From assembly GCA_948543815.1 (NCBI GenBank), contig CAOVHW010000002.1:62001-126000 (forward strand): 64,000 nucleotides of DNA. Direction: 5' to 3'. Position 1 is the first letter of the stretch, and every line of letters begins with the position of its first letter. Below are positions 26,647 through 36,367 of the stretch, in pieces. Made by a program: the position numbers and the translations under genes. A model generated the notes under the pieces. That model worked only from the letters and a program-made list of their open reading frames with translations, had not been told where the DNA came from and ran no database searches. Source of the DNA: an uncultured Eubacteriales bacterium (GTDB taxonomy: Bacteria > Bacillota > Clostridia > Lachnospirales > CAMVHY01).

Positions 26647-26904
26647 GTGAAAGCTAAAAAGTTATTTGCTATTGCTTTGATAGCTGTAATGCCTTTTTTA
26701 TTAATTTCATGTAACGGCAATAATAATGACGTTGACATGAGTCCTAGTCCGGAAGTGTCAATTGAAGATAATTTTGACACCGAAACTTTTGATAACAATA
26801 CTTCAGAAGTAGATGAAAATAATACTAATACTGCAGAAAATGAAGATGAGAATTTAACTTCTCCATCTACTGAGGTAACTACTTCTCCTTCTGCAACTGA
26901 ATAA
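26647..26904 (+). CDS. Small secreted lipoprotein
   Basis: An 85-residue protein with a GTG start 10 bases after GGAGGTG. A lipoprotein signal ends in the lipobox LLISC (Cys at about residue 21); the mature part is about 60 residues rich in Asn, Asp, Glu, Ser and Thr with no fold visible (DVDMSPSPEVSIEDNFDTE). Function unknown; low-complexity linkers like this occur in spore or envelope lipoproteins. The terminator at 26913-26943 makes it a single-gene unit. Confidence 0.75.
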   Translation: MKAKKLFAIALIAVMPFLLISCNGNNNDVDMSPSPEVSIEDNFDTETFDNNTSEVDENNTNTAENEDENLTSPSTEVTTSPSATE

Positions 26905-26912
26905 TACATCAG

Positions 26913-26943
26913 GGTTATCTTAAATTAAGATAACCTTTTTTTT
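26913..26943 (+). terminator. Terminator after the small lipoprotein gene
   Basis: GGTTATCTTAA (26913-26923) pairs with TTAAGATAACC (26925-26935), followed by a run of eight T residues. Confidence 0.88.
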
Positions 26944-26973
26944 GTATTTTTATAAGTATCGGAGGAAATTATT

Positions 26974-27618
26974 TTGTTTAAGAATAAAAAAGTTAATTTC
27001 TCCAAGCTCATACATTTTGGTTTTACTTTTATCAATCAAAAATATATCTATGAAAAAATTTTGGATGAAAGTAAATTTAAGTTGATAGTTACTGTTACAC
27101 AAGATGGCAAAGTTACTGCAAAAATTATTGACCCAGATTTGAATGAACAATATATTTTACATAAAGTTAATGATGCCACAGGAAATTTTGTCAGCAATAT
27201 TAGATATGAATACGAACAAACGCTTAAAAAAATTTCTGACGAATGCTTTGATGTATTTATATCTGAACAAGCACAAAAATTAATTTCGTACATAGATGAA
27301 AAATATCATGACCATTTGGAATTTTTATGGCCTAAATTTCCACGTGATGCTATTTGGCGCAGAAAAGATAATCGAAAATGGTACGTATTATTGCTTGCTA
27401 TCTCAAAACATAAATTAGGAATTGATTCAGATGAAATTGTTGAGATAATAGATTTTCGTGTGCCGCCACAAAAATTACAATCGCTGCTAGATAATAAAAT
27501 ATTTTTTCCGGGCTATCATATGAATAAAAAGCATTGGTGTACAATTATTTTGAATAACTCTGTACCAACTGAAAAAATTTATGAATTTATAGCGCAAAGT
27601 CGTTTACTTGCTATTTAA
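26974..27618 (+). CDS. MmcQ/YjbR family protein
   Basis: A 214-residue protein with a TTG start behind GGAGG. The C-terminal domain (about 113-212) matches the MmcQ/YjbR fold: FLWPKFPRDAIWRRKDNRKW, then YVLLLAISKHKLG, PGYHMNKKHWCTIIL and a terminal helix ending in SRLLAI. The N-terminal 100 residues carry a second domain (YIYEKILDESKFKLIVTVTQ and onward) as in longer members. The family resembles a CyaY-like or double-wing DNA-binding fold, and no molecular role is established. Single gene, closed by a terminator. Confidence 0.85.
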   Translation: MFKNKKVNFSKLIHFGFTFINQKYIYEKILDESKFKLIVTVTQDGKVTAKIIDPDLNEQYILHKVNDATGNFVSNIRYEYEQTLKKISDECFDVFISEQAQKLISYIDEKYHDHLEFLWPKFPRDAIWRRKDNRKWYVLLLAISKHKLGIDSDEIVEIIDFRVPPQKLQSLLDNKIFFPGYHMNKKHWCTIILNNSVPTEKIYEFIAQSRLLAI

Positions 27619-27644
27619 ACTTCGCAGATGCGAAGTTTTTTTTA
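27618..27644 (+). terminator. Terminator after the MmcQ/YjbR gene
   Basis: AACTTCGC (27618-27625) pairs with GCGAAGTT (27630-27637), followed by seven T residues. Confidence 0.88.
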
Positions 27645-27697
27645 TGGGACACATTGGACAACATTTTCATAAGCTGTTATAAAAGGAGGCTATGAAA

Positions 27698-28063
27698 ATG
27701 GAAAAACTCGCGCTCGAATATTATAAAAACGGCTATAACTGTTCCCAATGTATATTAAAAGCGGCTGCCGATCGATTCGATATTGTTTTGCCTAAAAAAT
27801 GTTTGAATATGTGTCGCGGTATTAATAATGGTTTTGGCGTCGGTTCAGTTTGTAGCGTATTAGTTGCTGCTATCATAACGCTCGGATTATTTTTCAATGA
27901 ACAATCACTCAAACGTGTCCGTATAAATTTCTTGAACGATTTTAATTCTAAATACGGAAGCTTAAATTGTGCGCAACTTAAAAGTAAAAATAATTGCGAA
28001 GAAATTATTTCTGACGTCGCTCAAATCTTAGAAAAAATTATTTTATCCAAATCAAATATTTGA
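27698..28063 (+). CDS. C-GCAxxG-C-C family protein
   Basis: A 121-residue putative redox or metal protein of the C_GCAxxG_C_C family. It begins with EYYKNGYNCSQCILKAA, then CLNMCRGINNGFGVGSVCSV, with spaced cysteines, and later CAQLKSKNNCEEI. The usual GC-A-G centre reads NGFGVGSVCS here, so it is a divergent member. The start at ATG 27698 is 8 bases after GGAGG; ATG 27692 is in frame but too close to that site. Confidence 0.8.
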   Translation: MEKLALEYYKNGYNCSQCILKAAADRFDIVLPKKCLNMCRGINNGFGVGSVCSVLVAAIITLGLFFNEQSLKRVRINFLNDFNSKYGSLNCAQLKSKNNCEEIISDVAQILEKIILSKSNI

Positions 28064-28083
28064 AAATTTTATCTTTAATTTTG

Positions 28084-28092
28084 TGCTATAAT
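28084..28092 (+). promoter_or_regulatory. Extended -10 promoter of the topoisomerase pair
   Basis: TG-C-TATAAT (28084-28092) is an extended -10 element about 36 bases before the start of the GyrB-like gene. No good -35 stands at 17 bases, as is usual for extended -10 promoters. Confidence 0.55.
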
Positions 28093-28127
28093 TTCTCTAA
28101 AATACTTGATAAAAGGGCAAATTTTAG

Positions 28128-30086
28128 ATGAATAATTATGATAATGAAAGTATCTCGTCTTTAAAAGGTGCGGAACGCGTACGAAAACGTCCGGCCGTTA
28201 TCTTTGGCTCCGATGATATTGACGGTTGCCAGCATTCTGTGTTCGAAATTATTTCAAATTCTATTGACGAAGCACGCGAAGGTTTCGGTAAAAAAATCGA
28301 AATTCATCGTTATGTAGATGATTCAATTTCTGTAAAAGATTATGGACGCGGAATCCCTGTCGATTTTAATCAAAATGAAAATTGCTACAATTGGCAGCTT
28401 TTATTTTGTGAATTATATGCTGGCGGAAAATTTTCTAATGTCGATGAACAAAATTATTCTTTTAGTTTAGGTTTAAACGGGCTGGGCTTATGTTCGACGC
28501 AATATAGTTCTGAATATATGGACGTAGAAATTTTTCGCGATGGCTTTAAATATAATTTACATTTTGAGAAAGGCGAAAATGTCGGCGGTTTGCAGAAATC
28601 TAAAGCAAATCTTTCAGCAACTTCAACATTTATAAAATGGAAACCAGATCGTGAAGTTTTTACGTCTATTGATATTCCGCACGAATTTTTTGTCGATATT
28701 TTACGACGTCAAGCTATCGTTAATGCTGGATTGTTATTCGAATTTGTAGATGAAAAAACGGATACAAAGCAAAATTTTATTTACCAGAATGGAATTAAAG
28801 ATTACATAAATGAAATAAGTGCGGATAAAAATTTGACCGCAATTTATTTTTTTAATCATGAAGCTTATGGCAAGGACCGTGATGATAAACAAAAATATAA
28901 GCTCAAATTTGAAATCTCATTTTGCTTTAATAATGAAATTAATTTGATGGAATATTATCATAATTCAAGTTGGCTTGAATATGGCGGTTCTCCTGATAAA
29001 GCTATTCGCTCAGCATTTTTATCGGTCATCGATAATTATTTGCGTGAAAATTCGCTTTACAAAAAAGATGAAAAAAAAATTATATTTCAGGATATAGAAG
29101 ACAGTTTGATTTTAATTTCAAGTTCTTTCTCAACCTCAACAAGCTATGAGAATCAAACTAAAAAATCAATTACCAACAAATTTATTCAAGATGAAATGAC
29201 AAATTATTTAAAAACACAGCTCAAAATATTGCTCATAGAAAATAAAGCTGATGCCGAAAAAATTTGTGCGCAAATCCTCGCGAATAAACGCAGTCGTGAA
29301 ACTGCCGAACGTACACGTATCAACATCAAAAAAAAATTAACGGGCAACATCGACATAAATAATCGTGTTGAAAAATTTGTTGACTGTCGTTCGAAAGATA
29401 CAAACAAACGTGAAATTTATATTGTTGAAGGTGATTCAGCGCTCGGTGCGTGCAAACTTGGCCGTGATTCTGAATTTCAAGCGATTATGCCTGTGCGCGG
29501 AAAAATTTTAAATTGCCTTAAGGCTAGTTTGGATAAAATTATGGCCAGCGATATTATTATCGATTTGATAAAAGTTTTAGGCTGCGGAATTGAAATAAAA
29601 TCGAAGAATAAAGATTTGGTATCGTTTGATTTGGCAAAGCTTCGTTGGAATAAAATTATTATATGTACGGATGCGGATGTCGATGGTTTTCAAATTAGAA
29701 CGTTAATTTTGACAATGCTTTATTGTTTGACACCAACGCTTATAAATGAAAAGAAAGTTTTTATTGCGGAATCACCGCTTTACGAAATAAATTATGGCAA
29801 AAAAACTTTTTTTGCTTACACTGAAAAAGAAAAGTCCGATATAATAAAAAAATTTGACGGTAAATATACAATTCAGCGCTCAAAAGGTTTAGGGGAAAAT
29901 GAACCCGATATGATGTGGCAAACAACAATGAATCCGCAAACACGAAAATTAATTCAAGTTTGTCCAGAAGAAATTGAACACACTCAAAAAATTTTTGATA
30001 TGTTGCTCGGTACTGATCTTGAAAGCCGTAAAAATTTTATTGCAAATTTTGGTTACAAATATTTAGATTTGATTGATGTAAGTTAA
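28128..30086 (+). CDS. Divergent type IIA topoisomerase, ATPase (GyrB/ParE-like) subunit
   Basis: A 652-residue ATP-hydrolysing subunit of a second type IIA topoisomerase. Domains: GHKL ATPase (about 1-215: RVRKRPAVIFGS, the N-box EIISNSIDEAREG, the G1 box VKDYGRGIPVDF, SLGLNGLGLCST), transducer (about 220-385) with the Q-K-L-type loop, and TOPRIM (about 420-540: VEGDSALGACKLGRDSEF, PVRGKILN, TDADVDGFQIRTLILTML), ending in the QRSKGLGENEPDMMWQTTMN motif. The EGDSALGA variant and extra loops mark the divergent paralogue found beside normal gyrase in many Clostridia. Operon with the GyrA-like subunit 11 bases downstream. Confidence 0.9.
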   Translation: MNNYDNESISSLKGAERVRKRPAVIFGSDDIDGCQHSVFEIISNSIDEAREGFGKKIEIHRYVDDSISVKDYGRGIPVDFNQNENCYNWQLLFCELYAGGKFSNVDEQNYSFSLGLNGLGLCSTQYSSEYMDVEIFRDGFKYNLHFEKGENVGGLQKSKANLSATSTFIKWKPDREVFTSIDIPHEFFVDILRRQAIVNAGLLFEFVDEKTDTKQNFIYQNGIKDYINEISADKNLTAIYFFNHEAYGKDRDDKQKYKLKFEISFCFNNEINLMEYYHNSSWLEYGGSPDKAIRSAFLSVIDNYLRENSLYKKDEKKIIFQDIEDSLILISSSFSTSTSYENQTKKSITNKFIQDEMTNYLKTQLKILLIENKADAEKICAQILANKRSRETAERTRINIKKKLTGNIDINNRVEKFVDCRSKDTNKREIYIVEGDSALGACKLGRDSEFQAIMPVRGKILNCLKASLDKIMASDIIIDLIKVLGCGIEIKSKNKDLVSFDLAKLRWNKIIICTDADVDGFQIRTLILTMLYCLTPTLINEKKVFIAESPLYEINYGKKTFFAYTEKEKSDIIKKFDGKYTIQRSKGLGENEPDMMWQTTMNPQTRKLIQVCPEEIEHTQKIFDMLLGTDLESRKNFIANFGYKYLDLIDVS

Positions 30087-30097
30087 AGGTGATAAAG

Positions 30098-32233
30098 ATG
30101 AAAAACACGACGGTGCAAAATATAACTGACACTTTAGAATTAAATTATATGCCGTACGCAATGAGTGTTATTGTTTCACGCGCTATTCCGGAAATTGATG
30201 GCTTCAAACCGGCTCATAGAAAATTATTGTATATGATGTACAAAATGGGTTTGCTGAATGGCAATCGTATAAAATCAGCGGATGTTGTCGGACAGACAAT
30301 GCGTTTAAATCCACACGGCGATAGTGCAATCTATGAAACGCTTGTACGTCTTACGCGCGGGAATGATGCGTTGCTGCATCCATTTATTGATTCGAAAGGA
30401 AATTTTGGCAAGCAATATTCATCTGATATGGCATATGCTGCAAGCCGATACACTGAAGTCAAATTAGCGCCGATATGTAATGAATTATTTGCAGACATTG
30501 AAAAAAATACGGTTGATTTTGTTGACAATTATAATGGTTCGATGAAAGAACCATTATTATTTCCCGTGTCATTTCCAAATATTTTAGTAACGGCCAATCA
30601 AGGAATTGCGGTTGGCATGGCAAGTAATATTTGCAGTTTTAATTTGAAAGAAGTTTGCGACGCCACAATTGCTTTCATAAAAAATGATGACGTATTCAAA
30701 TTTATAAAGGCGCCTGATTTTTCAACTGGTGGCGAAATTATTTATGATGGAAGTGAAATGCAAAAGATATTTGAAACGGGTCGTGGAAGTTTTAAAATTC
30801 GTGCGCGCTATCGTTTTGATAAAAAAAATTCGTGCATAGAAATTTTTGAAATTCCGTACACGACTACGATTGAGGCGATAATAAATAAAATTATTTTGTT
30901 GGTTAAAACGAACAAAATTCGTCAAATAAATGATGTTCGCGATGAGACAGATTTGAGTGGTTTGAAAATTGCGATTGATGTCAAAAAAAATTGCGACTAT
31001 AAATTGCTGATGAATAATTTATTTTACATGACGCCACTTTGTGATACTTTTAGTTGTAACTTCAACGTTTTAATTGATGGTAAACCACAAACGCTCGGTA
31101 TAAAAAAAATTCTTGAATATTGGTATGAATTTCGTTTTAAATGTGTAACGCGCTGCATAAAGTTTGATTTAGAAAATTATCGTCGTCGTTTACATCTTTT
31201 AAATGGGTTACAAAAAATTTTACTGGATATCGATAAGGCGATAAAAATAATTCGGCAAACTCATGAGGAAAAATTTGTGTTGCAAAATCTTATGGATGCA
31301 TTTGATATTGATAAGATTCAAGCAGAATATGTTTGCGAAATAAAATTGCGCAATTTAAATCGTGAATATTTGTTAAATAAAACTTTGGAACACGAAAATT
31401 TGCAAAAAACATTAAATGAACTTGAAAAAACTTTGAGCGATAAAAATAAAATTGATAAAATAATTTGTGATGAATTAGCAAATGTTTCAAAAAAATATGC
31501 TCAACCGCGCCGCACTCAAATAGTTTCTGAGCAATTAAGTGCGCCACAAATAATTGATTGTCCGATAAAATTAATTTTAACGAAACAAAATTATTGCAAA
31601 AAAATCCTCAAATCTAATTCTGTTCAAAATTTGAAGGATAATGACCAAATAATTGCAGAAGTTGATGCGACAAATACTTCAGATATAATTTTTTTCTCAG
31701 ATCAACAAAATGTTTATAAATTAAAAGCGCACGAACTTAATTTTTGTAAAGCAGCAAATTTGGGCGAATACATGAAAAATTATTTAAAATTGCCTGACAA
31801 TGAAAATTTAATTTTTATGGCTACTACAAAAAATTATGATGGAAATTTCATTTTTGTCTTTGAGAATGGCAAAGTTGCAAAAATAAAAGCACAATGTTAC
31901 CAAACCAAACTTAATCGTAAAAAATTGATTAACGCTTATGGAAAAAATTCAAAGCTTATTGGCATCGATTACATAAAAAACGACACCGATTATGTTTTAA
32001 TTCGTGACGGCGAAAAAGCTGTTATGTTTAATTCAAAACTTATTCCTCCTAAAATAACTAAATCTTCCAACGGTATTCAAGTTTTTGTCATGAAAAAGAA
32101 AAGTGTTATTACGAAATTTTTGCGGGCTGAAAATTTTGTTTGTGACGACAAAGAAATTTATCGTATAAATAAAATACCGTCAGCCGGTAAAAAAATTTTG
32201 ACTGACGGTCAAATTAATTTGTTTGAAAATTAA
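30098..32233 (+). CDS. Divergent type IIA topoisomerase, DNA-cleaving (GyrA/ParC-like) subunit
   Basis: A 711-residue partner of the preceding subunit. The breakage-reunion domain (about 10-440) shows YAMSVIVSRAIPEIDGFKPA, the HRKLLYMMYKMGL helix, MRLNPHGDSAIYETLVRLTR and the catalytic Tyr in AASRYTEVKLAPI, plus TNQGIAVGMASN-type loop ANQGIAVGMASNI. A coiled coil follows (about 395-470). The C-terminal region (about 480-711) has weak beta-pinwheel repeats without the GyrA box, so relaxation or decatenation is more likely than supercoiling. Start at ATG 30098, six bases after AAAGGTG. The 3' end overlaps asnS by 4 bases. Confidence 0.9.
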   Translation: MKNTTVQNITDTLELNYMPYAMSVIVSRAIPEIDGFKPAHRKLLYMMYKMGLLNGNRIKSADVVGQTMRLNPHGDSAIYETLVRLTRGNDALLHPFIDSKGNFGKQYSSDMAYAASRYTEVKLAPICNELFADIEKNTVDFVDNYNGSMKEPLLFPVSFPNILVTANQGIAVGMASNICSFNLKEVCDATIAFIKNDDVFKFIKAPDFSTGGEIIYDGSEMQKIFETGRGSFKIRARYRFDKKNSCIEIFEIPYTTTIEAIINKIILLVKTNKIRQINDVRDETDLSGLKIAIDVKKNCDYKLLMNNLFYMTPLCDTFSCNFNVLIDGKPQTLGIKKILEYWYEFRFKCVTRCIKFDLENYRRRLHLLNGLQKILLDIDKAIKIIRQTHEEKFVLQNLMDAFDIDKIQAEYVCEIKLRNLNREYLLNKTLEHENLQKTLNELEKTLSDKNKIDKIICDELANVSKKYAQPRRTQIVSEQLSAPQIIDCPIKLILTKQNYCKKILKSNSVQNLKDNDQIIAEVDATNTSDIIFFSDQQNVYKLKAHELNFCKAANLGEYMKNYLKLPDNENLIFMATTKNYDGNFIFVFENGKVAKIKAQCYQTKLNRKKLINAYGKNSKLIGIDYIKNDTDYVLIRDGEKAVMFNSKLIPPKITKSSNGIQVFVMKKKSVITKFLRAENFVCDDKEIYRINKIPSAGKKILTDGQINLFEN

Positions 32234-33591
32234 AATTCTGCATTATTAACTGTACGTGGGAATGGAATTACGTCGCGTATATTTGAAATTCCGGTTAAGT
32301 ACATAATAAATCGTTCAAATCCAAGTCCGTAGCCAGAATGTTTTACACTGCCAAAACGCCGTAAATCTAAATACCACCAATAATCATCGAGATTGAGATT
32401 TAATTTTTTCATTTTTTCTATTAACAAGTCATATCGTTCTTCACGTTGACTTCCGCCAATAATTTCTCCAATACCAGGAACTAAAAGGTCCATCGCTGCA
32501 ACAGTTTTTTCATCTTCGTTAATTCGCATGTAAAATGCTTTTATATCTTTAGGATAATCAGTAATGAAAACTGGTTTTTTGAAAACTTCGTCTGTCAGAT
32601 ATTTTTCATGTTCTGTTTGTAAATCAACGCCCCAATTTATCGGATATTCGAAATTTTTTTGTGCGCTTTCCAATAATTTTATAGCCTGTGTATAAGTTAT
32701 ACACTCAAATTTTGAATTGGTAACATTATTTAATCGCTCAAGTAAGTTCGTATCGATAAATTTATTACAAAATTCAAGTTCATCATGTCCATTTTCAATG
32801 ACATATTTGATTGCGTATCTTAACATGTTTTCGGCAACTTTCATGCATTCATTTAAATTGGTGAATGCCATTTCAGGCTCAATCATCCAAAATTCTGCAG
32901 CATGTCGTGGCGTATTTGAATTTTCTGCGCGAAAAGTTGGGCCAAACGTATAAACTTTTCGAAATGCTGAAGCAAAAGTTTCTGCAGAAAGTTGACCACT
33001 TACTGTCAAGTAAGCCATTTTTCCAAAAAAATCTTCATTTGCATCGTCAAAATTTTTCTTCAAAGTTGTTACGCGAAACATTTCGCCTGCGCCTTCACAA
33101 TCACTTGTTGTAATAATTGGCGTATTGACATAAATAAAATCGTTTTCACTAAAAAATTTATGAATTGCAATTGCAGCGAGCGAACGTATTTTGAAAACTG
33201 CTAAAAAAGTATTTGTACGCGGACGAAGATGTGCTATCGTACGCAAAAATTCTAATGAGTGACGTTTTTTTTGCAATGGGAAATTTTCTGCTGCTTCATT
33301 TTCAATTTCAATTTTTTTTGCGTGTATTTCAAACGATTGTTTTTGGCCAAAACTTTCCGTAACCTCGCCGCTAATTATAATACTTGAGCCAATTCCAAGC
33401 TTTGAAATAGCTTCATAATTTTCAAGTTCGTTGTCAAAAACAATTTGTATACATTTGAAACAACTTCCATCATTTAATTCGATAAAGCTAACATTTTTTG
33501 AATTGCGTAAAGTTTTTATCCAACCGCCTAAAATTACTTCGCTGCCAAGATATTTTTTGCTTTCATCAAATATTTCTTTTATTGTAATCAT
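32230..33591 (-). CDS. asnS: Asparaginyl-tRNA synthetase
   Basis: Class IIb aminoacyl-tRNA synthetase, 453 residues. An N-terminal OB anticodon-binding domain (about 15-105, GGWIKTLRNSKNVSFIELND) is followed by the class II catalytic core: HLRPRTNTFLAVFKIRS, the motif 2 region FGPTFRAENSNTPRHAAEFW and motif 3 GYGLGFERFIMYLTG. The EFWMIEPEMAF segment with Asn-type specificity argues for AsnRS over AspRS. GGAGG precedes the start. It lies 13 bases after the tagO-like gene on the same strand. Confidence 0.97.
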   Translation of the reverse strand: MITIKEIFDESKKYLGSEVILGGWIKTLRNSKNVSFIELNDGSCFKCIQIVFDNELENYEAISKLGIGSSIIISGEVTESFGQKQSFEIHAKKIEIENEAAENFPLQKKRHSLEFLRTIAHLRPRTNTFLAVFKIRSLAAIAIHKFFSENDFIYVNTPIITTSDCEGAGEMFRVTTLKKNFDDANEDFFGKMAYLTVSGQLSAETFASAFRKVYTFGPTFRAENSNTPRHAAEFWMIEPEMAFTNLNECMKVAENMLRYAIKYVIENGHDELEFCNKFIDTNLLERLNNVTNSKFECITYTQAIKLLESAQKNFEYPINWGVDLQTEHEKYLTDEVFKKPVFITDYPKDIKAFYMRINEDEKTVAAMDLLVPGIGEIIGGSQREERYDLLIEKMKKLNLNLDDYWWYLDLRRFGSVKHSGYGLGFERFIMYLTGISNIRDVIPFPRTVNNAEF

Positions 33592-33604
33592 AAAAATCCT
33601 CCAC

Positions 33605-34555
33605 TTAAATTTTTAGTAACAAAATGATAATTGAAGTTAAATTCAAACAAACATTTATCAAAAATAGATAGCGTACAACTTGATTCGTATTCATTCCCGA
33701 TGCTAACAGTCGATAATGAATTTGTGTCGCATCAGGTTTGTAAAAAGGTTTATGCTGCAAAAATCGTTTTATTACCACAAAAATATTATCGAAAATTGGC
33801 ACACCTAACGCCAAAATTGGAATGAATACCGAAATTACTGTTGCTTGTTTAAATGCACCATAAAGTGAAATTACGGCAAGCATGTATCCCAAAAAAGTTG
33901 CGCCTGAATCACCCATAAATATTTTTGCCGGATGAAAATTGTATTTCAAAAATCCTAGTACTGTTCCGATTAATAAAACTGAAATCATTGCTGGAATTGG
34001 CTGATTTTTATAAATTGCAACTATAAATAATGTAATAGAAGATATACATGAAAAACCGCCGGCTAATCCATCTAAGCCGTCAGAAAAATTCATAACGGTT
34101 ATAACGCCAAATACCCACAAAATTGTCAAAATGAATTGCAAATAATTTGGGAAGAGGCAATAAGTATTGTTAAATGGATTCATAAATCCTGTGAATCTTA
34201 TTCCAACTGAATACAAAATAATTGCGGAGGTAACTTGAATTATAACGCGTGGCATTATTCCGAATTCAAGTCCTTTTGTTTTATAGCAATCATCAATAAT
34301 ACCGATTGAGATAACTAATAAACTTCCAATTAAAATTGCAATATGTTTAGGATTATTAATACCGACAAATAAAATGAAATTGATAGAAAAACTTATATAC
34401 ATAGCTAGTCCACCAATAAGTGGGACAGGTTTCTCATGCATTTTACGTTTAGTAGGCCTATCAACAAAATTATTTTTTAGTGCGAAATTAATTAATGGAG
34501 GTGTTATTAAGTAAACGATTAGGAAAGAAGTTAAGATAGGTAAAAAAAATTTCAT
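33605..34555 (-). CDS. tagO: TagO/WecA-type undecaprenyl-phosphate GlcNAc-1-phosphate transferase
   Basis: Polytopic membrane enzyme of 316 residues (about 10 helices) in the MraY/WecA family. It starts wall-polymer or teichoic-acid synthesis by making Und-PP-GlcNAc. Motifs: MHEKPVPLIGGLAMYI, GIIDDCY (metal aspartates), the VMNFSDGLDGLAGG loop, KIFMGDSGATFLGY and the C-terminal HIHYRLLASGMN-like QIHYRLLASGMN. The HYRL end and the DGLDGLAGG loop favour WecA/TagO over MraY. GGTG precedes the ATG at 34555. Divergent from rny; promoter at 34593-34621. Confidence 0.93.
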   Translation of the reverse strand: MKFFLPILTSFLIVYLITPPLINFALKNNFVDRPTKRKMHEKPVPLIGGLAMYISFSINFILFVGINNPKHIAILIGSLLVISIGIIDDCYKTKGLEFGIMPRVIIQVTSAIILYSVGIRFTGFMNPFNNTYCLFPNYLQFILTILWVFGVITVMNFSDGLDGLAGGFSCISSITLFIVAIYKNQPIPAMISVLLIGTVLGFLKYNFHPAKIFMGDSGATFLGYMLAVISLYGAFKQATVISVFIPILALGVPIFDNIFVVIKRFLQHKPFYKPDATQIHYRLLASGMNTNQVVRYLFLINVCLNLTSIIILLLKI

Positions 34556-34592
34556 TAAGAATCACCGCTCCGAAAAATTTAAATTTTACAAT

Positions 34593-34621
34593 ATACTAGC
34601 ATAATCAAATGCAATATTCAA
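34593..34621 (-). promoter_or_regulatory. Promoter of the tagO-like gene
   Basis: TTGAAT (34621-34616), 17-base spacer and TAGTAT (34598-34593) lie about 38 bases before the start. Confidence 0.6.
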
Positions 34622-34699
34622 TAAAAAAAGACAAAAATTTTTCAGTTATTACTTTAATATTTTTTACCATGAATAAAAAAAATATAATCAAGAAATTTC

Positions 34700-34728
34700 T
34701 TGACAGTATTTTTCTAAGAGAATAAAAT
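34700..34728 (+). promoter_or_regulatory. Promoter of rny
   Basis: TTGACA (34700-34705), 17-base spacer and TAAAAT (34723-34728) lie about 60 bases before the rny start. The short leader carries a strong AAGGAGGTGA site at the end. Confidence 0.75.
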
Positions 34729-34788
34729 AAAAAATGGTCCAAGTTACTGAAAATCATTTATGCCGAAAAAAATTAAGGAGGTGAATGA

Positions 34789-36360
34789 ATGGAAAAAATT
34801 TTTATCGTTATTACTGCTATCATTACTTTCATTTTAGGTATTTTATATAATAAACATTGTGAGAAAAAGAAAACTGATATTGCTAAAAATTCCGCTGAGA
34901 ATATTATTAAAGATGCTCAGGAAAAATTAAATTATGCTGAGAGTGAGGCAATTAATATTCGTAACAATGCGGAAACTCGTAAAAAAGAAATATTACTCGA
35001 TGCGAAAGAACAAGCTATTAAAATTAAAGATGATGCCGAAAAAGAAATCCGTACCCAAAAATTAGATATCCAACAACGTGAAACTCGTTTATTAAAAAAA
35101 GAAGAAAAGCTTGAGAAAAAAAATGAGGTACTTGAAAAAAAAGAAAATCTTTTAGATGAAAAATCTGAAGCTTTAGAATTAAAAGCAATTGATTTGGATA
35201 AACTAATTGAGCGGCAAAATAAAGAATTACAGAAAATTTCTGGCCTAAATCGTGAACAGGCTAAAGAAATTATTTTAAATAAGATAAAAGAAGAAACTAC
35301 TGCCGATGCCGCTAATATTATTAAAGATATCGAAACAAATGCTAAGGTGGAAGCTGATAAGCGTGTTACGAATATTTTAACTAATGCAATGCAGCGTTGT
35401 AATATTGACCACGTAACGGAAACTACTGTTTCTGTCGTTGAACTGCCAAATGAAGATTTAAAAGGTAAAATTATCGGCCGTGAGGGTAGAAATATTCGTT
35501 TATTCGAATCACTTACTGGTGTCGATTTAATTATTGACGATACGCCTGAATCAATTGTTTTATCCGCATTTAATCCGATACGTCGTGAAGTTGCACGATT
35601 AGCACTAGAAAAATTAATAGCTGATGGACGGATTCATTCTGCAAGAATTGAGGAAGTTGTTGCGAAATCACAAAAAGAACTTGAGAATACTATATTTGAA
35701 GAAGGCGAGGCCGCAACATATGAGACAGGCGTCCAAAATTTACATCAAGAAATAATAAAACTTTTAGGCAAAATGAAATACAGAACAAGTTACGGACAAA
35801 ATGCACTAAAGCATTCGATAGAAGTTTCATTGCTATGTGGATTAATTGCGAGCGAATTGAATGTAGATATTTCATTGGCGAAACGTGCCGGACTTTTACA
35901 TGATATAGGCAAAGCTGTTGACCATGAAATAGAAGGTTCACATATTTCTATCGGCGTTTCAATTTGTAAAAAATATCATGAATCGGATATCGTTATCAAT
36001 GCTGTTGAGGCACATCATGGTGAAGTTGAGCCGAAAAATATTATTGCAGTTATCGTTCAAGTAGCGGATGCAATTTCTGCTGCGAGACCGGGCGCACGTC
36101 GTGAAACTTTGGAATCTTATATAAAACGTTTGGAGAATCTGGAGAAAATATCGGATTCATTCAGTGGCGTTGAAAAATCTTTTGCGATACATGCAGGCCG
36201 TGAACTTCGCATTATTGTTATTCCGGATATTGTGGATGATAAAAAGCTACCGCTTTTGGCAAGAGATATTGCTAAAAAAATTGAGAATGAATTAGAATAT
36301 TCGGGACAGATTAAGGTTAATATTATTCGTGAAACTCGCGCTATTGTATATGCTAATTAA
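34789..36360 (+). CDS. rny: Ribonuclease Y
   Basis: Membrane-anchored endoribonuclease that starts mRNA decay in Bacillota; 523 residues. One N-terminal membrane helix (about 3-21), a long highly charged coiled coil (about 25-200), a KH domain (about 210-275, LKGKIIGREGRNIRLFESLT) and an HD domain (about 335-430) with RAGLLHDIGKAVDHE and AVEAHHGEVEP holding the metal-binding His/Asp residues. AAGGAGGTGA stands 5 bases before the ATG. Followed by its own unit, csp. Confidence 0.98.
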   Translation: MEKIFIVITAIITFILGILYNKHCEKKKTDIAKNSAENIIKDAQEKLNYAESEAINIRNNAETRKKEILLDAKEQAIKIKDDAEKEIRTQKLDIQQRETRLLKKEEKLEKKNEVLEKKENLLDEKSEALELKAIDLDKLIERQNKELQKISGLNREQAKEIILNKIKEETTADAANIIKDIETNAKVEADKRVTNILTNAMQRCNIDHVTETTVSVVELPNEDLKGKIIGREGRNIRLFESLTGVDLIIDDTPESIVLSAFNPIRREVARLALEKLIADGRIHSARIEEVVAKSQKELENTIFEEGEAATYETGVQNLHQEIIKLLGKMKYRTSYGQNALKHSIEVSLLCGLIASELNVDISLAKRAGLLHDIGKAVDHEIEGSHISIGVSICKKYHESDIVINAVEAHHGEVEPKNIIAVIVQVADAISAARPGARRETLESYIKRLENLEKISDSFSGVEKSFAIHAGRELRIIVIPDIVDDKKLPLLARDIAKKIENELEYSGQIKVNIIRETRAIVYAN

Positions 36361-36367
36361 TTTTCAC

